Made by a program: the position numbers and the translations under genes. Below, piece by piece: positions 27,176 to 36,378 of a DNA stretch of 64,000 nucleotides. How positions within the stretch are numbered: the first letter of the stretch is position 1; each line of letters opens with the position of its first letter. The notes below the pieces were generated by a model. That model did no database searches and was not told the DNA's origin. It saw only the letters and a program-made list of their open reading frames with translations. The stretch comes from Arcticibacter tournemirensis (GTDB lineage Bacteria > Bacteroidota > Bacteroidia > Sphingobacteriales > Sphingobacteriaceae), in NCBI RefSeq assembly GCF_006716645.1, contig NZ_VFPL01000001.1:4278001-4342000 (forward strand), read 5' to 3'.

Positions 27176-28252
27176 TTAAATTACATTTCCAACTTTAGAA
27201 ATATCAGCCGAAGGCTCAACTTGTTTGTCTATCAATTTACCAAGCTCGGGTGAGAAATCCCGCATCATCTCTTCTGCCTTGAGCACCATATTCTCTGATC
27301 CAAGGAAAATAGCAGAACGCTGATGCAAGGAAGTCACTTCTTGCTCCAGGATCCTTTCAAAACCGTCGGTAGCGCGGCCTCCCGCTTGCTCAATAATAAA
27401 GGCCATCGGATTGCACTCATATACCAGTCGCAACTTGCCCCTGGGAGCACTCGCCGTTGTGGGATAAATAAAGATGCCTCCCTTTATAATATTTCTGTGC
27501 AAATCGGCCACCATAGAGCCAATGTATCTTGATGAATAGGGCCTGTTTGTTTCCTTATCCATCACCTGGCAATATTTAATATACTTCTTTACGCCGTCGG
27601 GAAAGTGTACGTAGTATCCTTCATTTATGGAGTAGAAGGTGCCGTCTTTCGGGATCGTCATATCGGGATGAGAGAGGCAAAACTCGCCAATGGACGGATC
27701 GAGCGTAAATCCGTTTACTCCTTTACCCGTGGTATAAACCAGCATGGCTGAAGATCCATAAACCACATACCCTGCAGCTACCTGCTCCACTCCTCTTTGT
27801 AACGCATCCTGAATGGTTGCTTTCCCTTCAATGGATTTTCTTCTGTAAATAGAGAAAATAGTTCCCACTCCTACGTTTACATCGATGTTCGATGAGCCGT
27901 CGAGGGGATCAATAGCGACAATGTACTTTGCATTCTGGGAAATTTCCGACTCAATGTACACGGGGTCGTCATTTTCTTCGGAAACCACAATACAACATTC
28001 TCCGCCGCAGGTAAGGGCTGAAATAAACTGCTCATTCGCAAAAACATCAAGCTTCTTCTGTGATTCGCCATGCGTATTCATGGTTCCGATCTCCCCCAGG
28101 ATATCTACCAATCCTGCCTTGTTTACTTCGCGGTTTACAATTTTGGATGCAATACCGATATCCCTCAACAAACGGGATAGCTCGCCCTTGGCATAGGGAA
28201 AGTCTTTCTGCTTTTCAATAATGAACTGGCCTAACGTTTTTACTACCGACAT
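27176..28252 (-). CDS. fbp: Fructose-1,6-bisphosphatase, class I
   Basis: 358 aa. Motifs for metal and substrate binding: [42 protein letters not shown], and [20 protein letters not shown]. It converts fructose 1,6-bisphosphate to fructose 6-phosphate in gluconeogenesis in the cytoplasm. It is convergent with rnhA (3-nt gap) and is preceded at 21 nt by a phosphodiesterase gene on the same strand. Gluconeogenesis would be needed when growing on amino acids or lactate, for example from the cell-wall catabolic genes downstream, but there is no direct link in the sequence. Confidence 0.97.
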   Translation of the reverse strand: MSVVKTLGQFIIEKQKDFPYAKGELSRLLRDIGIASKIVNREVNKAGLVDILGEIGTMNTHGESQKKLDVFANEQFISALTCGGECCIVVSEENDDPVYIESEISQNAKYIVAIDPLDGSSNIDVNVGVGTIFSIYRRKSIEGKATIQDALQRGVEQVAAGYVVYGSSAMLVYTTGKGVNGFTLDPSIGEFCLSHPDMTIPKDGTFYSINEGYYVHFPDGVKKYIKYCQVMDKETNRPYSSRYIGSMVADLHRNIIKGGIFIYPTTASAPRGKLRLVYECNPMAFIIEQAGGRATDGFERILEQEVTSLHQRSAIFLGSENMVLKAEEMMRDFSPELGKLIDKQVEPSADISKVGNVI

Positions 28253-28273
28253 ATACTTAGTGTATTTATTACA

Positions 28274-28768
28274 TTATCTATTTCCTAGTTCGATGATCTC
28301 TAATGTATGAATTTTTTCGTCAGAAATGCTGAATCTTAGCAAAGAACGTATTTTATGCCACCCTTGTTTGCCTGCGGCGCCGGGATTTAAGTGTAAAGTA
28401 CCAATTTTTTTATCGTATATTACCTTTAATATATGCGAATGTCCTGAAATGAACATTTTTGGCGGATCTTTATAGATTAAATTTCGCACCTGAGGACTGT
28501 AATGATCCGGATAACCGCCAATATGCGTCATCCAAACATCGACATCTTCACATTTAAACCGCAGATGCTCAGGATAAACCGTGCGAATATCTTTTCCATC
28601 GATATTTCCGAATACTCCGCGTAATGGTTTAAAGGCGGCAAGCTTGTCTGCCAGCTCTAAATTACCAAAATCGCCGGCGTGCCAGATCTCGTCGCATTGC
28701 TCAAAGTGCCTGAATACGGCATCATCGAGGAAACCGTGAGTATCGGAAATTAGTCCTATTCTTTTCAT
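28274..28768 (-). CDS. YfcE/MJ0936-type metallophosphoesterase
   Basis: 164 aa from ATG 28768 (MKRIGLISDTHGFLD); a longer frame exists but that Met gives the normal start. Metal-binding motifs DTHG, HAGDFG, GNID, THIGGYPDHY and SGHSH of the calcineurin-like fold, small YfcE subfamily. These enzymes hydrolyse phosphodiesters such as bis-p-nitrophenyl phosphate in vitro; the natural substrate is unknown. It lies 21 nt upstream of fbp on the same strand. The 5' region overlaps one of the degenerate intergenic repeats (CAATTGGC-like word at 28784-28800). Confidence 0.92.
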   Translation of the reverse strand: MKRIGLISDTHGFLDDAVFRHFEQCDEIWHAGDFGNLELADKLAAFKPLRGVFGNIDGKDIRTVYPEHLRFKCEDVDVWMTHIGGYPDHYSPQVRNLIYKDPPKMFISGHSHILKVIYDKKIGTLHLNPGAAGKQGWHKIRSLLRFSISDEKIHTLEIIELGNR

Positions 28769-28844
28769 TATATTAAGCTGTTGGCAATTGGCTTTTAGCA
28801 CATAACTAATAGCCGACCTCCTTATAATCTATGAATCCTTATTT

Positions 28845-28922
28845 TATTTCTTGATACTTACATCTTGATACTTGTATGCTATATCTTGATACCTGATACT
28901 AGTATCTTGATTCTTGTCTCTT
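28845..28922. repeat. Imperfect tandem repeat of a CTTGATACT word
   Basis: At least six copies of CTTGATACT/CTTGATACC or truncated forms lie in the gap between the phosphodiesterase gene and trmN6, spaced at 10-20 nt. It is non-coding. It resembles low-complexity intergenic repeats found in Sphingobacteriaceae chromosomes. Confidence 0.6.
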
Positions 28923-28957
28923 TCCCACAACACACGACCTGCAACCTGCAACCGCGC

Positions 28958-29686
28958 TCAAAATATCGTAAAAAAGTCTTTCAATGCTTCCTTGTATTGT
29001 TCTGAATAGCGTTTTTCACGTTCGTAAATAGCAAAAGAGGTTGTGCTGGCTTCTTTGCTATTGCTCAGTCCAAATGTAACGATCTTCCGGTGCGGAACCG
29101 AGGATGGAAAGGATGAAACTTCAATTTCGTTTAAAAGGAACAATCCTGCCTCGCGGGCATTGACTGCGGCTATCTGCACTGTAGCCAGAGGAAGGATAAG
29201 CGATAAGTTGCCGTTGGCGTTTAAAGAATCAGCAGTGAGACTCAGTAGATCCGAGAAAAAGTTATGGTCGGTATGCCTGGCCGTCTGCTTCCGGAGGTTG
29301 GCATTTTTGATGGAGTTCAGAAAAAACGGGGGATTACTGACTATCAGATCGTATTTTACAGGTGAACCGGTCCTGAGATAATCCTGAAAGGACCTAGCAT
29401 GGAGGCTAAGGCGGTCGGCAAATGGCGAACTTCTGAAATTTGCGGAAGCTGTTTCGGCTGCATGGGCGTCAATCTCTACGGCAACTACCTTTGCTGCCGG
29501 AAACCGCTGTGCAAGCATCAGTGCGATTACGCCTGTTCCCGTTCCTATATCTAATATGGTTTCAGGATAATCCGGCTTAATCAAAGTGCCTAACAATACT
29601 CCGTCAGTATTGATCTTCATTCCGCAATTAGCCTGATCCACTTCAAACTGTTTGAACTGAAACACCTGCGGCTTACTGACTTTCAT
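28958..29686 (-). CDS. trmN6: tRNA1(Val) adenine-37 N6-methyltransferase, YfiC-type
   Basis: 242 aa. SAM-binding motif LDIGTGTGVIALMLAQRFP and the catalytic N-P-P-F of N6-adenine methylases (IVSNPPFF), preceded by the family start FQFKQFEVDQANCGMKINTDG. It methylates adenosine 37 of valine tRNA. Its 5' end overlaps the VOC gene by 14 nt, so the two are co-transcribed. A gap of 190 nt with CTTGATACT repeats separates it from the downstream phosphodiesterase gene. Length matches the family. Confidence 0.93.
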   Translation of the reverse strand: MKVSKPQVFQFKQFEVDQANCGMKINTDGVLLGTLIKPDYPETILDIGTGTGVIALMLAQRFPAAKVVAVEIDAHAAETASANFRSSPFADRLSLHARSFQDYLRTGSPVKYDLIVSNPPFFLNSIKNANLRKQTARHTDHNFFSDLLSLTADSLNANGNLSLILPLATVQIAAVNAREAGLFLLNEIEVSSFPSSVPHRKIVTFGLSNSKEASTTSFAIYEREKRYSEQYKEALKDFFTIF

Positions 29687-30065
29687 AAAGTTCTATGGGC
29701 AACTGATCAGGGTCAGAAAAAAAGGTAAAGCGTTTTCCTGTTATTTCGTCGGTCCTTACCGGCTCTGCTTCTATACCGTGCTTTAAAAGCCCGGTGACCG
29801 CGGCATCAATATCATCGCATTTAAATGCGATGTGCCGCAGTCCGCATGCCTCCGGGCGCGACACCCTTGCGGGAGGCGCAGGAAATGAAAAAAGCTCGAT
29901 CTGGAAGTCGTTCCCAACCTTCAGATCCAGCTTATATGATTGCCGCTCTTCACGGAAAACCTCAGAGATTATCTGAAGGCCCAAAACCTCTGTATAGAAT
30001 TTTTTCGACACAGAATAGTCCGAGCAAATAATAGCGACATGATGAGCCGACTTCAAGTTGAGCAT
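29673..30065 (-). CDS. VOC-family (glyoxalase-like) protein
   Basis: 130 aa with two beta-alpha-beta-beta-beta modules: HHVAIICSDYSVSKKFYTEVLG and LRHIAFKCDDIDAAVTGLLKHG, ending FFSDPDQLPIELYE. Metal-binding type residues (His in HHVAI, Glu in IELFSF, His in LRHIAF, Glu in IELYE) are all present, so it could be a metal-dependent lyase or dioxygenase-type isomerase. The closest group is probably the YaeR/SMU-type glyoxalase-like proteins. It overlaps trmN6 by 14 nt. Confidence 0.9.
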   Translation of the reverse strand: MLNLKSAHHVAIICSDYSVSKKFYTEVLGLQIISEVFREERQSYKLDLKVGNDFQIELFSFPAPPARVSRPEACGLRHIAFKCDDIDAAVTGLLKHGIEAEPVRTDEITGKRFTFFSDPDQLPIELYESQ

Positions 30066-30162
30066 CGATTATTTCTAAAGCTATTGCGTTTTTGAGATAC
30101 GCAAAATTAGAAAAAAGCATTCAAGTTTTAAAGCTGGGGCAGAGTAGTTGTAATCAGTTGAT

Positions 30163-30202
30163 AGAGGGATGGAAAGGAATAACCCCAACCATCCCTCTCG
30201 TT
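30163..30202. terminator. Hairpin after the TonB gene
   Basis: Arms AGAGGGATGG (30163-30172) and CCATCCCTCT (30189-30198), ten base pairs with a 16-nt loop, between the TonB stop and the VOC start. The T-rich side is on the plus strand, so termination of the minus-strand tonB transcript is possible but not ideal. Confidence 0.45.
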
Positions 30203-31045
30203 TTATTCAGAAAACTGGAACAGTAAAGGTAAAGTATACTGAACCCTCACTTTCTGTTTATTCTGTATACCTGGCGACCAGGACGGAGACTTTTTAAGAA
30301 CACGCACTGCTTCCTCGTCGCATCCGAAGCCGATTCCCTTAATCACCTTTATATTGGTTAAACTGCCGTCCCTTTCGACGATAAAGCTAAGGAACACTCT
30401 GCCGGCGATACCATTTTCTGCAGCGCTGGCGGGATACCTTAGGTTTTTACGAAGGAACCGGGCAAAGGCTTCCATTCCACCGGGATATTCAGGAAACTTC
30501 TCTACGACATTGAAGTCTACAGGTTCATTTGAGTTCGTACCCTCTGTCACTCCGATTCCGGTCCCACCTGTAGTGCTTGCAGGCAGCGGACTGACATCTG
30601 ATGGTAATTCAACACCATCCTGTGTTTTTGTGCTGATCGTACTTCTTTCAAGCTCCCTGATTTCAGGCATCTCTTCAGTTACAAGTTCCTGGCGCACTAC
30701 CCTTGGGGGAACAAAACGAGTAGTTTTAATTTTGACGACATCCGCTTTCGGCGCAGGAGCTGGCGGAGTCGCCTCCTTTATTTTACTCATGTCGAGCAAG
30801 ATCACCCTGTCGTTGTCCGGCACCAGGGCAGAAACAGGCGATTGTATATCCGCTCCCTTCAGATTCTTGTAAACCACAGGAAAGCATACAGCCGAAATAA
30901 AAAGAACAGAGGCGGTTATCAGCGCTTTGTTAAGAGTGTAAGAATAGTTCCTTCTTAACTCATAAGCCCCATATTCCTGGTTTCTGTTAGCGAATACAAG
31001 TTCGAGCCACTCGCTCCTGTAAACATCAAATTTATCGTTTAACAT
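30203..31045 (-). CDS. TonB-family energy transducer
   Basis: 280 aa. Cytoplasmic start, one membrane helix near residues 37-56 (ALITASVLFISAVCFPVVY), a proline-rich periplasmic linker (EATPPAPAPKAD) and a C-terminal TonB domain (EKFPEYPGGMEAFARFLRKN, NGIAGRVFLSFIVERDGSL, KSPSWSPGIQNKQKVRVQYT). It couples the proton-motive force of an ExbB-ExbD motor to SusC-type receptors such as the two in this window. There is no ExbBD next to it. It is divergent from glnN with a 204-nt gap. Confidence 0.92.
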   Translation of the reverse strand: MLNDKFDVYRSEWLELVFANRNQEYGAYELRRNYSYTLNKALITASVLFISAVCFPVVYKNLKGADIQSPVSALVPDNDRVILLDMSKIKEATPPAPAPKADVVKIKTTRFVPPRVVRQELVTEEMPEIRELERSTISTKTQDGVELPSDVSPLPASTTGGTGIGVTEGTNSNEPVDFNVVEKFPEYPGGMEAFARFLRKNLRYPASAAENGIAGRVFLSFIVERDGSLTNIKVIKGIGFGCDEEAVRVLKKSPSWSPGIQNKQKVRVQYTLPLLFQFSE

Positions 31046-31249
31046 GATCTGAAGATTTAGTTCTATAGATAGGATGCATACAGCAGCCGGATTCCATAAT
31101 GGAGTATAATTTAAAATACCGGCAAGCTTAGGCGACTTTTATAATTACTGCATTTTTTTCAACGTTATTAGTTTTTTAGCAATATTTTCCAAATATTTGA
31201 CCCGAATTTTCGTATTTAACTTAAATATTGATAAAAAACATATAGTATT

Positions 31250-33424
31250 ATGTCAAATCTCCGTTTTCAGGCATTGAATGCCGTCCTCACCAGGACTGTC
31301 CCCGAAGTCACCTATCCCTCCTCTAAAGTTTCTGAATTCTATGCGTCGAATGTTTTCGACAGAAGAAAAATGAAGGAATATTTATCAAAGGAAGCATTTC
31401 AGAGCGTGACTAATTCTGTTATCCTTGGTGAGAGAATTGACCGGGAAGTAGCAGAACAGGTAGCCTCGGCAATGAAAGCGTGGGCAATGAGCTTTGGCGT
31501 AACACATTATACACACTGGTTTCAGCCACTTACCGGAACTACTGCAGAGAAACATGATTCATTCTTTGAGCCTGCAGGCGACGGTCTGGGCATAGAAAAA
31601 TTTTCCGGCGACGCCCTGGCACAACAGGAGCCGGATGCTTCAAGCTTTCCAAATGGCGGTATCCGCAGCACATTCGAAGCTCGTGGCTATACGGCATGGG
31701 ACCCTTCATCTCCCGCCTTTATCATGGGAAAAACCCTTTGTATCCCCACTGTATTCGTTTCTTATACAGGTGAGGCTTTAGATAACAAAGCTCCCCTTTT
31801 AAAGGCATTAAGCGCTTTGGATAAGGCGGCCGTATCTGTTGCACAGTATTTCGATAAAGGCATTGAAAAAGTGAACGCTTCGTTAGGAATCGAGCAGGAA
31901 TACTTCCTTGTTGACCTTGCTCTATTTAACGCACGCCCAGACCTTTATCTTACAGGAAGAGCTTTATTCGGCCATATGTCCGCTAAAAACCAGCAGCTTG
32001 AAGACCACTACTTCGGATCAATTCCTGAGCGTGTGCTGGCTTTTATGCAGGATGTTGAAATCGAATCCCTGAAACTTGGTATTCCATTAAAAACACGTCA
32101 CAATGAGGTGGCTCCTTCGCAGTTTGAGTGCGCTCCTATCTACGAAGAGATCAACCTGGCTATCGACCATAACCAGTTACTGATGGATCTGATGGACAAG
32201 ATTGCCCGCCGTCATAACTTCAAGGTTCTTCTGCACGAAAAACCGTTTGCTGGAATCAATGGATCAGGAAAACACAATAACTGGTCGCTTATAACCAATA
32301 CAGGTAAGAATTTGCTGGCACCCGGCAAAACGCCTAAGAATAACCTGATGTTCCTTACTTTCTTTGTGAACACCATTAAGGCTGTTTATGAGCATGCCGA
32401 TCTTCTCCGTGCATCCATTGCTTCGGTGAGCAATGATCACCGCCTTGGAGCGAACGAAGCGCCGCCTGCCATCATTTCAATTTTCCTCGGTACGCAGCTG
32501 AATGATGTACTCGACGAAATCGAGACTTCACGTGTTACCAGCAAGATGAAGCAGGAGCCTTCTTTATGGACCAATATTCCGAAGATACCTCAGATACTTC
32601 TCGATAATACCGACCGCAACCGTACTTCTCCTTTTGCATTTACAGGCAATAAATTCGAACTGCGTGCTGTTGGTTCTTCTGCAAACTCTGCAGGCCCGAT
32701 GACCGTGCTAAACATGATCGTTGCCGAACAGCTTAACAGATTTAAAGTTGAAGTGGATAAACTTCTGAAAAAAGGAGAGAAGAAAGATGTGGCCCTGATG
32801 ACTGTGATCAAAAAGTACATCAAAGAATCCAAGTCGATCCGCTTCGAAGGAAACGGATACAGTGACGAATGGGCTGAAGAGGCTGAAAAAAGAGGCTTAT
32901 CTAACATAAAGACTACTCCTAAAGCGCTGGATGTACTGATCAGCGAAAAATCGGAAAAGCTTTTTGAAGAGACCGGAGTATTTACCAAACGTGAAGCACA
33001 TGCACGTCACGAGATCCTGCTTGAAAATTACTATAAGAAATTGCAGATCGAGGCTCGCGTGATGGGAGAACTGGTGAACAATGTTATCATCCCTGCTTCT
33101 GTTGCATACCAGACCGAGCTGATCGAAAACGTAAAAGGACTGAAAGACATCGGGCTGGAAGAGGATTCGTATGCAGCCCAGGTTGAAATCATTACTAAGC
33201 TTTCGGTTCATATCAACTTCATACGCACCAATGTGCTTAAAATGGTTGACGAACGTAAAAAAGCAAATATCATTGAAGACGCACGCGAAAAAGCAATCGC
33301 TTACGACGAAAATGTTAAATCATATTTTGAGCCTATTCGTTACCACGTCGATAAGCTAGAACGCTTAGTGGCTGACGATAAATGGCCTCTCCCTAAATTC
33401 AGGGAATTACTGTTTATCAAATAA
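31250..33424 (+). CDS. glnN: Glutamine synthetase, type III
   Basis: 724 aa, the length of the GSIII class found in Bacteroidota. Motifs: GVTHYTHWFQPLTG, LGIEQEYFLVD, RHNEVAPSQFECAP and HEKPFAGINGSGKHNNWS (the glutamate and ATP/metal sites), ending with KFRELLFIK. It makes glutamine from glutamate and ammonia and is the main ammonia-assimilating enzyme of this phylum. It stands alone, with a strong hairpin terminator about 50 nt downstream. Upstream is the promoter region shared with divergent tonB. Confidence 0.97.
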   Translation: MSNLRFQALNAVLTRTVPEVTYPSSKVSEFYASNVFDRRKMKEYLSKEAFQSVTNSVILGERIDREVAEQVASAMKAWAMSFGVTHYTHWFQPLTGTTAEKHDSFFEPAGDGLGIEKFSGDALAQQEPDASSFPNGGIRSTFEARGYTAWDPSSPAFIMGKTLCIPTVFVSYTGEALDNKAPLLKALSALDKAAVSVAQYFDKGIEKVNASLGIEQEYFLVDLALFNARPDLYLTGRALFGHMSAKNQQLEDHYFGSIPERVLAFMQDVEIESLKLGIPLKTRHNEVAPSQFECAPIYEEINLAIDHNQLLMDLMDKIARRHNFKVLLHEKPFAGINGSGKHNNWSLITNTGKNLLAPGKTPKNNLMFLTFFVNTIKAVYEHADLLRASIASVSNDHRLGANEAPPAIISIFLGTQLNDVLDEIETSRVTSKMKQEPSLWTNIPKIPQILLDNTDRNRTSPFAFTGNKFELRAVGSSANSAGPMTVLNMIVAEQLNRFKVEVDKLLKKGEKKDVALMTVIKKYIKESKSIRFEGNGYSDEWAEEAEKRGLSNIKTTPKALDVLISEKSEKLFEETGVFTKREAHARHEILLENYYKKLQIEARVMGELVNNVIIPASVAYQTELIENVKGLKDIGLEEDSYAAQVEIITKLSVHINFIRTNVLKMVDERKKANIIEDAREKAIAYDENVKSYFEPIRYHVDKLERLVADDKWPLPKFRELLFIK

Positions 33425-33475
33425 AGGCTTCGTCTTTATTTGATTGCTATTAGCTTTTAGCAATTGGCTTTTTAC

Positions 33476-33506
33476 AAATAGCTGGCGAGAGCCGGCTATT
33501 TTGCTT
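33476..33506 (+). terminator. Intrinsic terminator of glnN
   Basis: Arms 33476-33486 and 33491-33501 pair over 11 bp (one G-T) with a GAGA loop, followed by TTTTG. It lies 52 nt after the glnN stop. Confidence 0.7.
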
Positions 33507-33605
33507 TAGAAGGCCCGGCTATAGCAGAAAGCCAGAAAAGTCAAAAGCTGAAAGTTAAAAGCTTAAAGTCAAAAGCTAAAAGCTAAAAGCTAAAAGCCAA
33601 AAGCC
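33507..33605. repeat. Degenerate AGCTAAAAGC intergenic repeat before purM
   Basis: A run of words such as AAAAGCTGAAAG, AAAAGTCAAAAGC and AGCTAAAAGC copies fills the gap between the glnN terminator and the purM promoter. It is non-coding and resembles repeats at 28.8, 38.6, 39.1-39.3 and 44.5 kb. Confidence 0.7.
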
Positions 33606-33636
33606 AATCGCTGTCAGCTAAAAGCTGACAGCGATT
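33606..33636. promoter_or_regulatory. 13-bp hairpin next to the purM promoter
   Basis: Perfect arms AATCGCTGTCAGC (33606-33618) and its inverse (33624-33636) with a TAAAA loop, ending 3 nt before the TACCTTTG -7-like box (33640-33647). The purM ATG (33653) is only 5 nt after that box. This could be an operator, a terminator for leftover readthrough or a repeat by-product. Confidence 0.5.
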
Positions 33637-33652
33637 TATTACCTTTGCCTCA

Positions 33653-34831
33653 ATGTCAGATCTCAAATACAACCAACGGGGCGTTTCAGCAGGAAAAGAA
33701 GACGTCCACAATGCCATAAAGAACATAGACAAAGGCATTTTCCCAAAAGCCTTCTGTAAAATAATCCCCGATATTTTGGGAGGGGACAGTGAATGGTGTA
33801 ATATCATGCATGCTGACGGTGCAGGGACCAAATCATCGCTGGCTTATGTTTACTGGAAGGAAACCGGTGATATCTCCGTTTGGAAAGGCATCGCCCAGGA
33901 CGCAATCATCATGAACCTCGACGACCTGCTTTGTGTGGGCGCCACGGACCATATCTTATTATCGTCTACTATCGGGCGCAATAAAAACCTCATACCGGGA
34001 GAAGTTATTGCAACTGTAATTAACGGTACGGAAGAAATTCTCGCCGAACTTCGCGACATGGGAATAGGCATTTATTCTACGGGAGGTGAAACTGCCGACG
34101 TCGGCGACCTGGTACGGACAATCATTGTCGACTCGACCGTTACCTGCAGGATAAAGAAAGACGACGTTATTTCGAACGACAGGATCAAGACAGGCGACGT
34201 TGTTGTCGGGCTTTCATCCTCGGGAAAAGCATCTTACGAAAAAGAATACAATGGCGGTATGGGTTCAAATGGCTTAACGTCTGCCCGTCATGATGTGTTT
34301 CATAAATATGTGGCAGAAAAGTATCCTGAAAGCTACGATCCCGGCGTTCCTTATGAGCTCGTTTTTGCCGGTGGTAAAAAACTGACAGACGAAATAGAGA
34401 TTTCACATGGTAAAACGCTAAGCGCCGGAAAACTGGTACTCTCTCCTACCCGCACCTACGCTCCTGTGATAAAGAAGATGCTTGAACAGTTCAGGCCGCA
34501 AATACATGGAATGGTTCATTGTAGCGGAGGCGCACAAACTAAAGTGCTCCATTTTATAGAAAACCTTCACGTCATTAAAGATAACTTATTTCCAGTTCCT
34601 CCTCTGTTTGAACTCATTCAGAAAGAATCAGGAACGAGCTGGGAAGAAATGTATAAGGTGTTTAATATGGGGCACCGCATGGAACTTTACGTTCCTGAAG
34701 CTATAGCTCAGGATCTGATTGCTATTTCTGAAAGCTTTAATATAGAAGCGCGTATAGTTGGCAGAGTTGAAGAATCTGACCGCAAAAGAGTTACCATTCG
34801 CTCTGAATTCGGGGAATTTATATACCAGTAA
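33653..34831 (+). CDS. purM: Phosphoribosylformylglycinamidine cyclo-ligase (AIR synthase)
   Basis: 392 aa. N-terminal ATP-binding half: MHADGAGTKSSLAYVYWKETG, DLLCVGATDHILLSSTIGRN, STGGETADVGDLV; C-terminal AIRS domain with VGLSSSGKASYEKEYNGGMGSNGLT and IHGMVHCSGGAQTKVLHFI. It converts FGAM to aminoimidazole ribonucleotide in purine synthesis. The Bacteroidota PurM is longer than the E. coli form, as here. It is followed 11 nt downstream by the YdeI-like gene. A TACCTTTG element ends just before the ATG, so the mRNA may be nearly leaderless. Confidence 0.92.
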   Translation: MSDLKYNQRGVSAGKEDVHNAIKNIDKGIFPKAFCKIIPDILGGDSEWCNIMHADGAGTKSSLAYVYWKETGDISVWKGIAQDAIIMNLDDLLCVGATDHILLSSTIGRNKNLIPGEVIATVINGTEEILAELRDMGIGIYSTGGETADVGDLVRTIIVDSTVTCRIKKDDVISNDRIKTGDVVVGLSSSGKASYEKEYNGGMGSNGLTSARHDVFHKYVAEKYPESYDPGVPYELVFAGGKKLTDEIEISHGKTLSAGKLVLSPTRTYAPVIKKMLEQFRPQIHGMVHCSGGAQTKVLHFIENLHVIKDNLFPVPPLFELIQKESGTSWEEMYKVFNMGHRMELYVPEAIAQDLIAISESFNIEARIVGRVEESDRKRVTIRSEFGEFIYQ

Positions 34832-34841
34832 AACCGCTGCT

Positions 34842-35339
34842 ATGCCACAGCACCCTCAATCCGTTACGTTTACTGCAACTCTTAGTCCTGTTGAGGGACC
34901 GATGATCCATCATGTTATCATTGTTCCCCAGGAGGTCTCTGCAACGTTCAGAAAAGAAAAGGGTGCAGTGCGCGTTTTATGTTCGGTGGAAGGAAAGGAA
35001 GAGTTCCCCTGTGCCCTGAATCCGAGGGGTGAGGAATATGTAATCATGGCGAGTAAACAGCTTATTCGCAAGCACCGGCTAAATGAGGGCGTTCCGTTCT
35101 CCGTTTCTGTTCGTTCGGATCTGAACGATGGACTTGAACTTCCTGAAGAGTTTGTGGAAGTATTGAACCAGGATGAGTATGCAAGCCAGTGCTTTGAAGC
35201 GCTTCTTCCTGGGCTTAAGAGAAGCCTGCTTTACTATATCCGTTCTGCAAAGAGCACGGATACCCGCATCAAAAGATCACTTCAGATTGCAGAGAAGGCA
35301 AAAACCAGACAATTGTATTCGCAGAAAAATAAAGACTAA
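34842..35339 (+). CDS. YdeI/OmpD-associated family protein with DUF1905 domain
   Basis: 165 aa from ATG 34842 (MPQHPQSVTF); a longer frame reaches into purM but that Met gives the normal start. The N-terminal half is the DUF1905 beta barrel (IHHVIIVPQEVSATFRKEKGAVRVLCSV), the C-terminal half a YdeI-like helix bundle ending ADTRIKRSLQIAEKAKTRQ-type residues (RIKRSLQIAEKAK). Members have been linked to bacteriocin resistance, but no mechanism is established. It lies 11 nt after purM and is probably co-transcribed. Confidence 0.85.
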   Translation: MPQHPQSVTFTATLSPVEGPMIHHVIIVPQEVSATFRKEKGAVRVLCSVEGKEEFPCALNPRGEEYVIMASKQLIRKHRLNEGVPFSVSVRSDLNDGLELPEEFVEVLNQDEYASQCFEALLPGLKRSLLYYIRSAKSTDTRIKRSLQIAEKAKTRQLYSQKNKD

Positions 35340-35354
35340 AGCCGCGGCGATTGT

Positions 35355-35362
35355 TACCTTTG
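35355..35362 (+). promoter_or_regulatory. Candidate -7 element of cvfB
   Basis: TACCTTTG matches TAnnTTTG, about 80 nt upstream of the cvfB ATG, in the 102-nt gap after the YdeI-like gene. No -33 box was found. Confidence 0.35.
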
Positions 35363-35441
35363 CAGAAATGTACTTGAGTATCAATAGCTCAGGAACGTCC
35401 AATAGAGTCCGCGGGATTCTGTAGATAATCCAATACCAATA

Positions 35442-36293
35442 ATGATAGAAATCGGAAAATATAACGATCTTGAAATAACAGCAAAAACACAGGATGGATA
35501 CATCCTCTCCGACGGAGACAGGGATATCTTACTTCCTCTTAACCACGCTCCTAAGGATGTATCTATCGGCGATAGCCTTTTCGTTTTTGTTTTCCTTAAC
35601 AAAGAAGGCCGCCTCGTTGCTACTACACAGAAACCGTACGCCTGCGTTGGCGACTTTGCGTACCTGAAGGTGATCGATGAAAACCGGGACGGCGCTTTTA
35701 TGGACCTGGGAATCGATAAAGATGTTTTTGTGCCTAACCGGGAACAAAAACGAAAAATGACTAAAGGTGAAAGCTATGTCGTTTATATTTATCTGGACGA
35801 GAGTACTAACCGGATGCTGGCATCATCACGACTGTCGGCATTTGTTGAAGAGGAAGATATCGAGCTGGAAGAGAAAGAAGAAGTGAGCCTGTTAATCACT
35901 GAAGCGACCGACCTGGGTTACAACGCCATCATAAACAATAAATACATTGGCCTGCTTTATCAAAATGAGCTCTTCTCTTATATCCATCCGGGCGATGTAA
36001 GAAAGGGATGGGTAAAGAGGTTCAGGGTAGATGGCAAGATCGACCTGAGCTTGCAGCCTTTAGGTTATGAGCATATCCTCGATTTAAAAGGCACTCTGTT
36101 CGAAGAGATCAAGAATAGCAATGGTGTGATTCCCTTAGGCGACAAAAGCTCTCCCGACGATATCTATAAACGATTTCAGATAAGCAAAGGCGCATTTAAA
36201 AAAGCTATCGGCGCTTTATATAAAGAGCGGAAGGTGGTGGTATCTGATTATGAGGTTCGCCTGTCGGATGCGGAGGCTGATACCGACTCATAG
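35442..36293 (+). CDS. cvfB: CvfB-type S1 RNA-binding protein
   Basis: 283 aa. Four OB/S1-like segments: YNDLEITAKTQDGYILSDGD; FAYLKVIDENRDGAFMDLG with DKDVFVPNREQ; LGYNAIINNKYIGLLYQNE; and a C-terminal winged helix (SPDDIYKRFQISKGAFKKAIGALYKERKV). This is the layout of CvfB (YitL), an RNA-binding regulator of virulence genes in Staphylococcus; in Bacteroidota its targets are unknown. It ends at a bidirectional terminator shared with the S46 peptidase gene. Length is normal. Confidence 0.92.
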   Translation: MIEIGKYNDLEITAKTQDGYILSDGDRDILLPLNHAPKDVSIGDSLFVFVFLNKEGRLVATTQKPYACVGDFAYLKVIDENRDGAFMDLGIDKDVFVPNREQKRKMTKGESYVVYIYLDESTNRMLASSRLSAFVEEEDIELEEKEEVSLLITEATDLGYNAIINNKYIGLLYQNELFSYIHPGDVRKGWVKRFRVDGKIDLSLQPLGYEHILDLKGTLFEEIKNSNGVIPLGDKSSPDDIYKRFQISKGAFKKAIGALYKERKVVVSDYEVRLSDAEADTDS

Positions 36294-36323
36294 CCATATT
36301 ATCCGGTCACATTATAAAAGAAG

Positions 36324-36365
36324 AACCTGCAGTTCGGGATTACCGGCTGCAGGTTTTTCTTTTTA
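36324..36365. terminator. Bidirectional terminator between cvfB and the S46 peptidase gene
   Basis: Arms AACCTGCAG (36324-36332) and CTGCAGGTT (36347-36355) with a 14-nt loop, T-rich on the plus strand and A-rich before it, so it can stop both convergent genes. Confidence 0.8.
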
Positions 36366-36378
36366 AGGAGATATCTTC

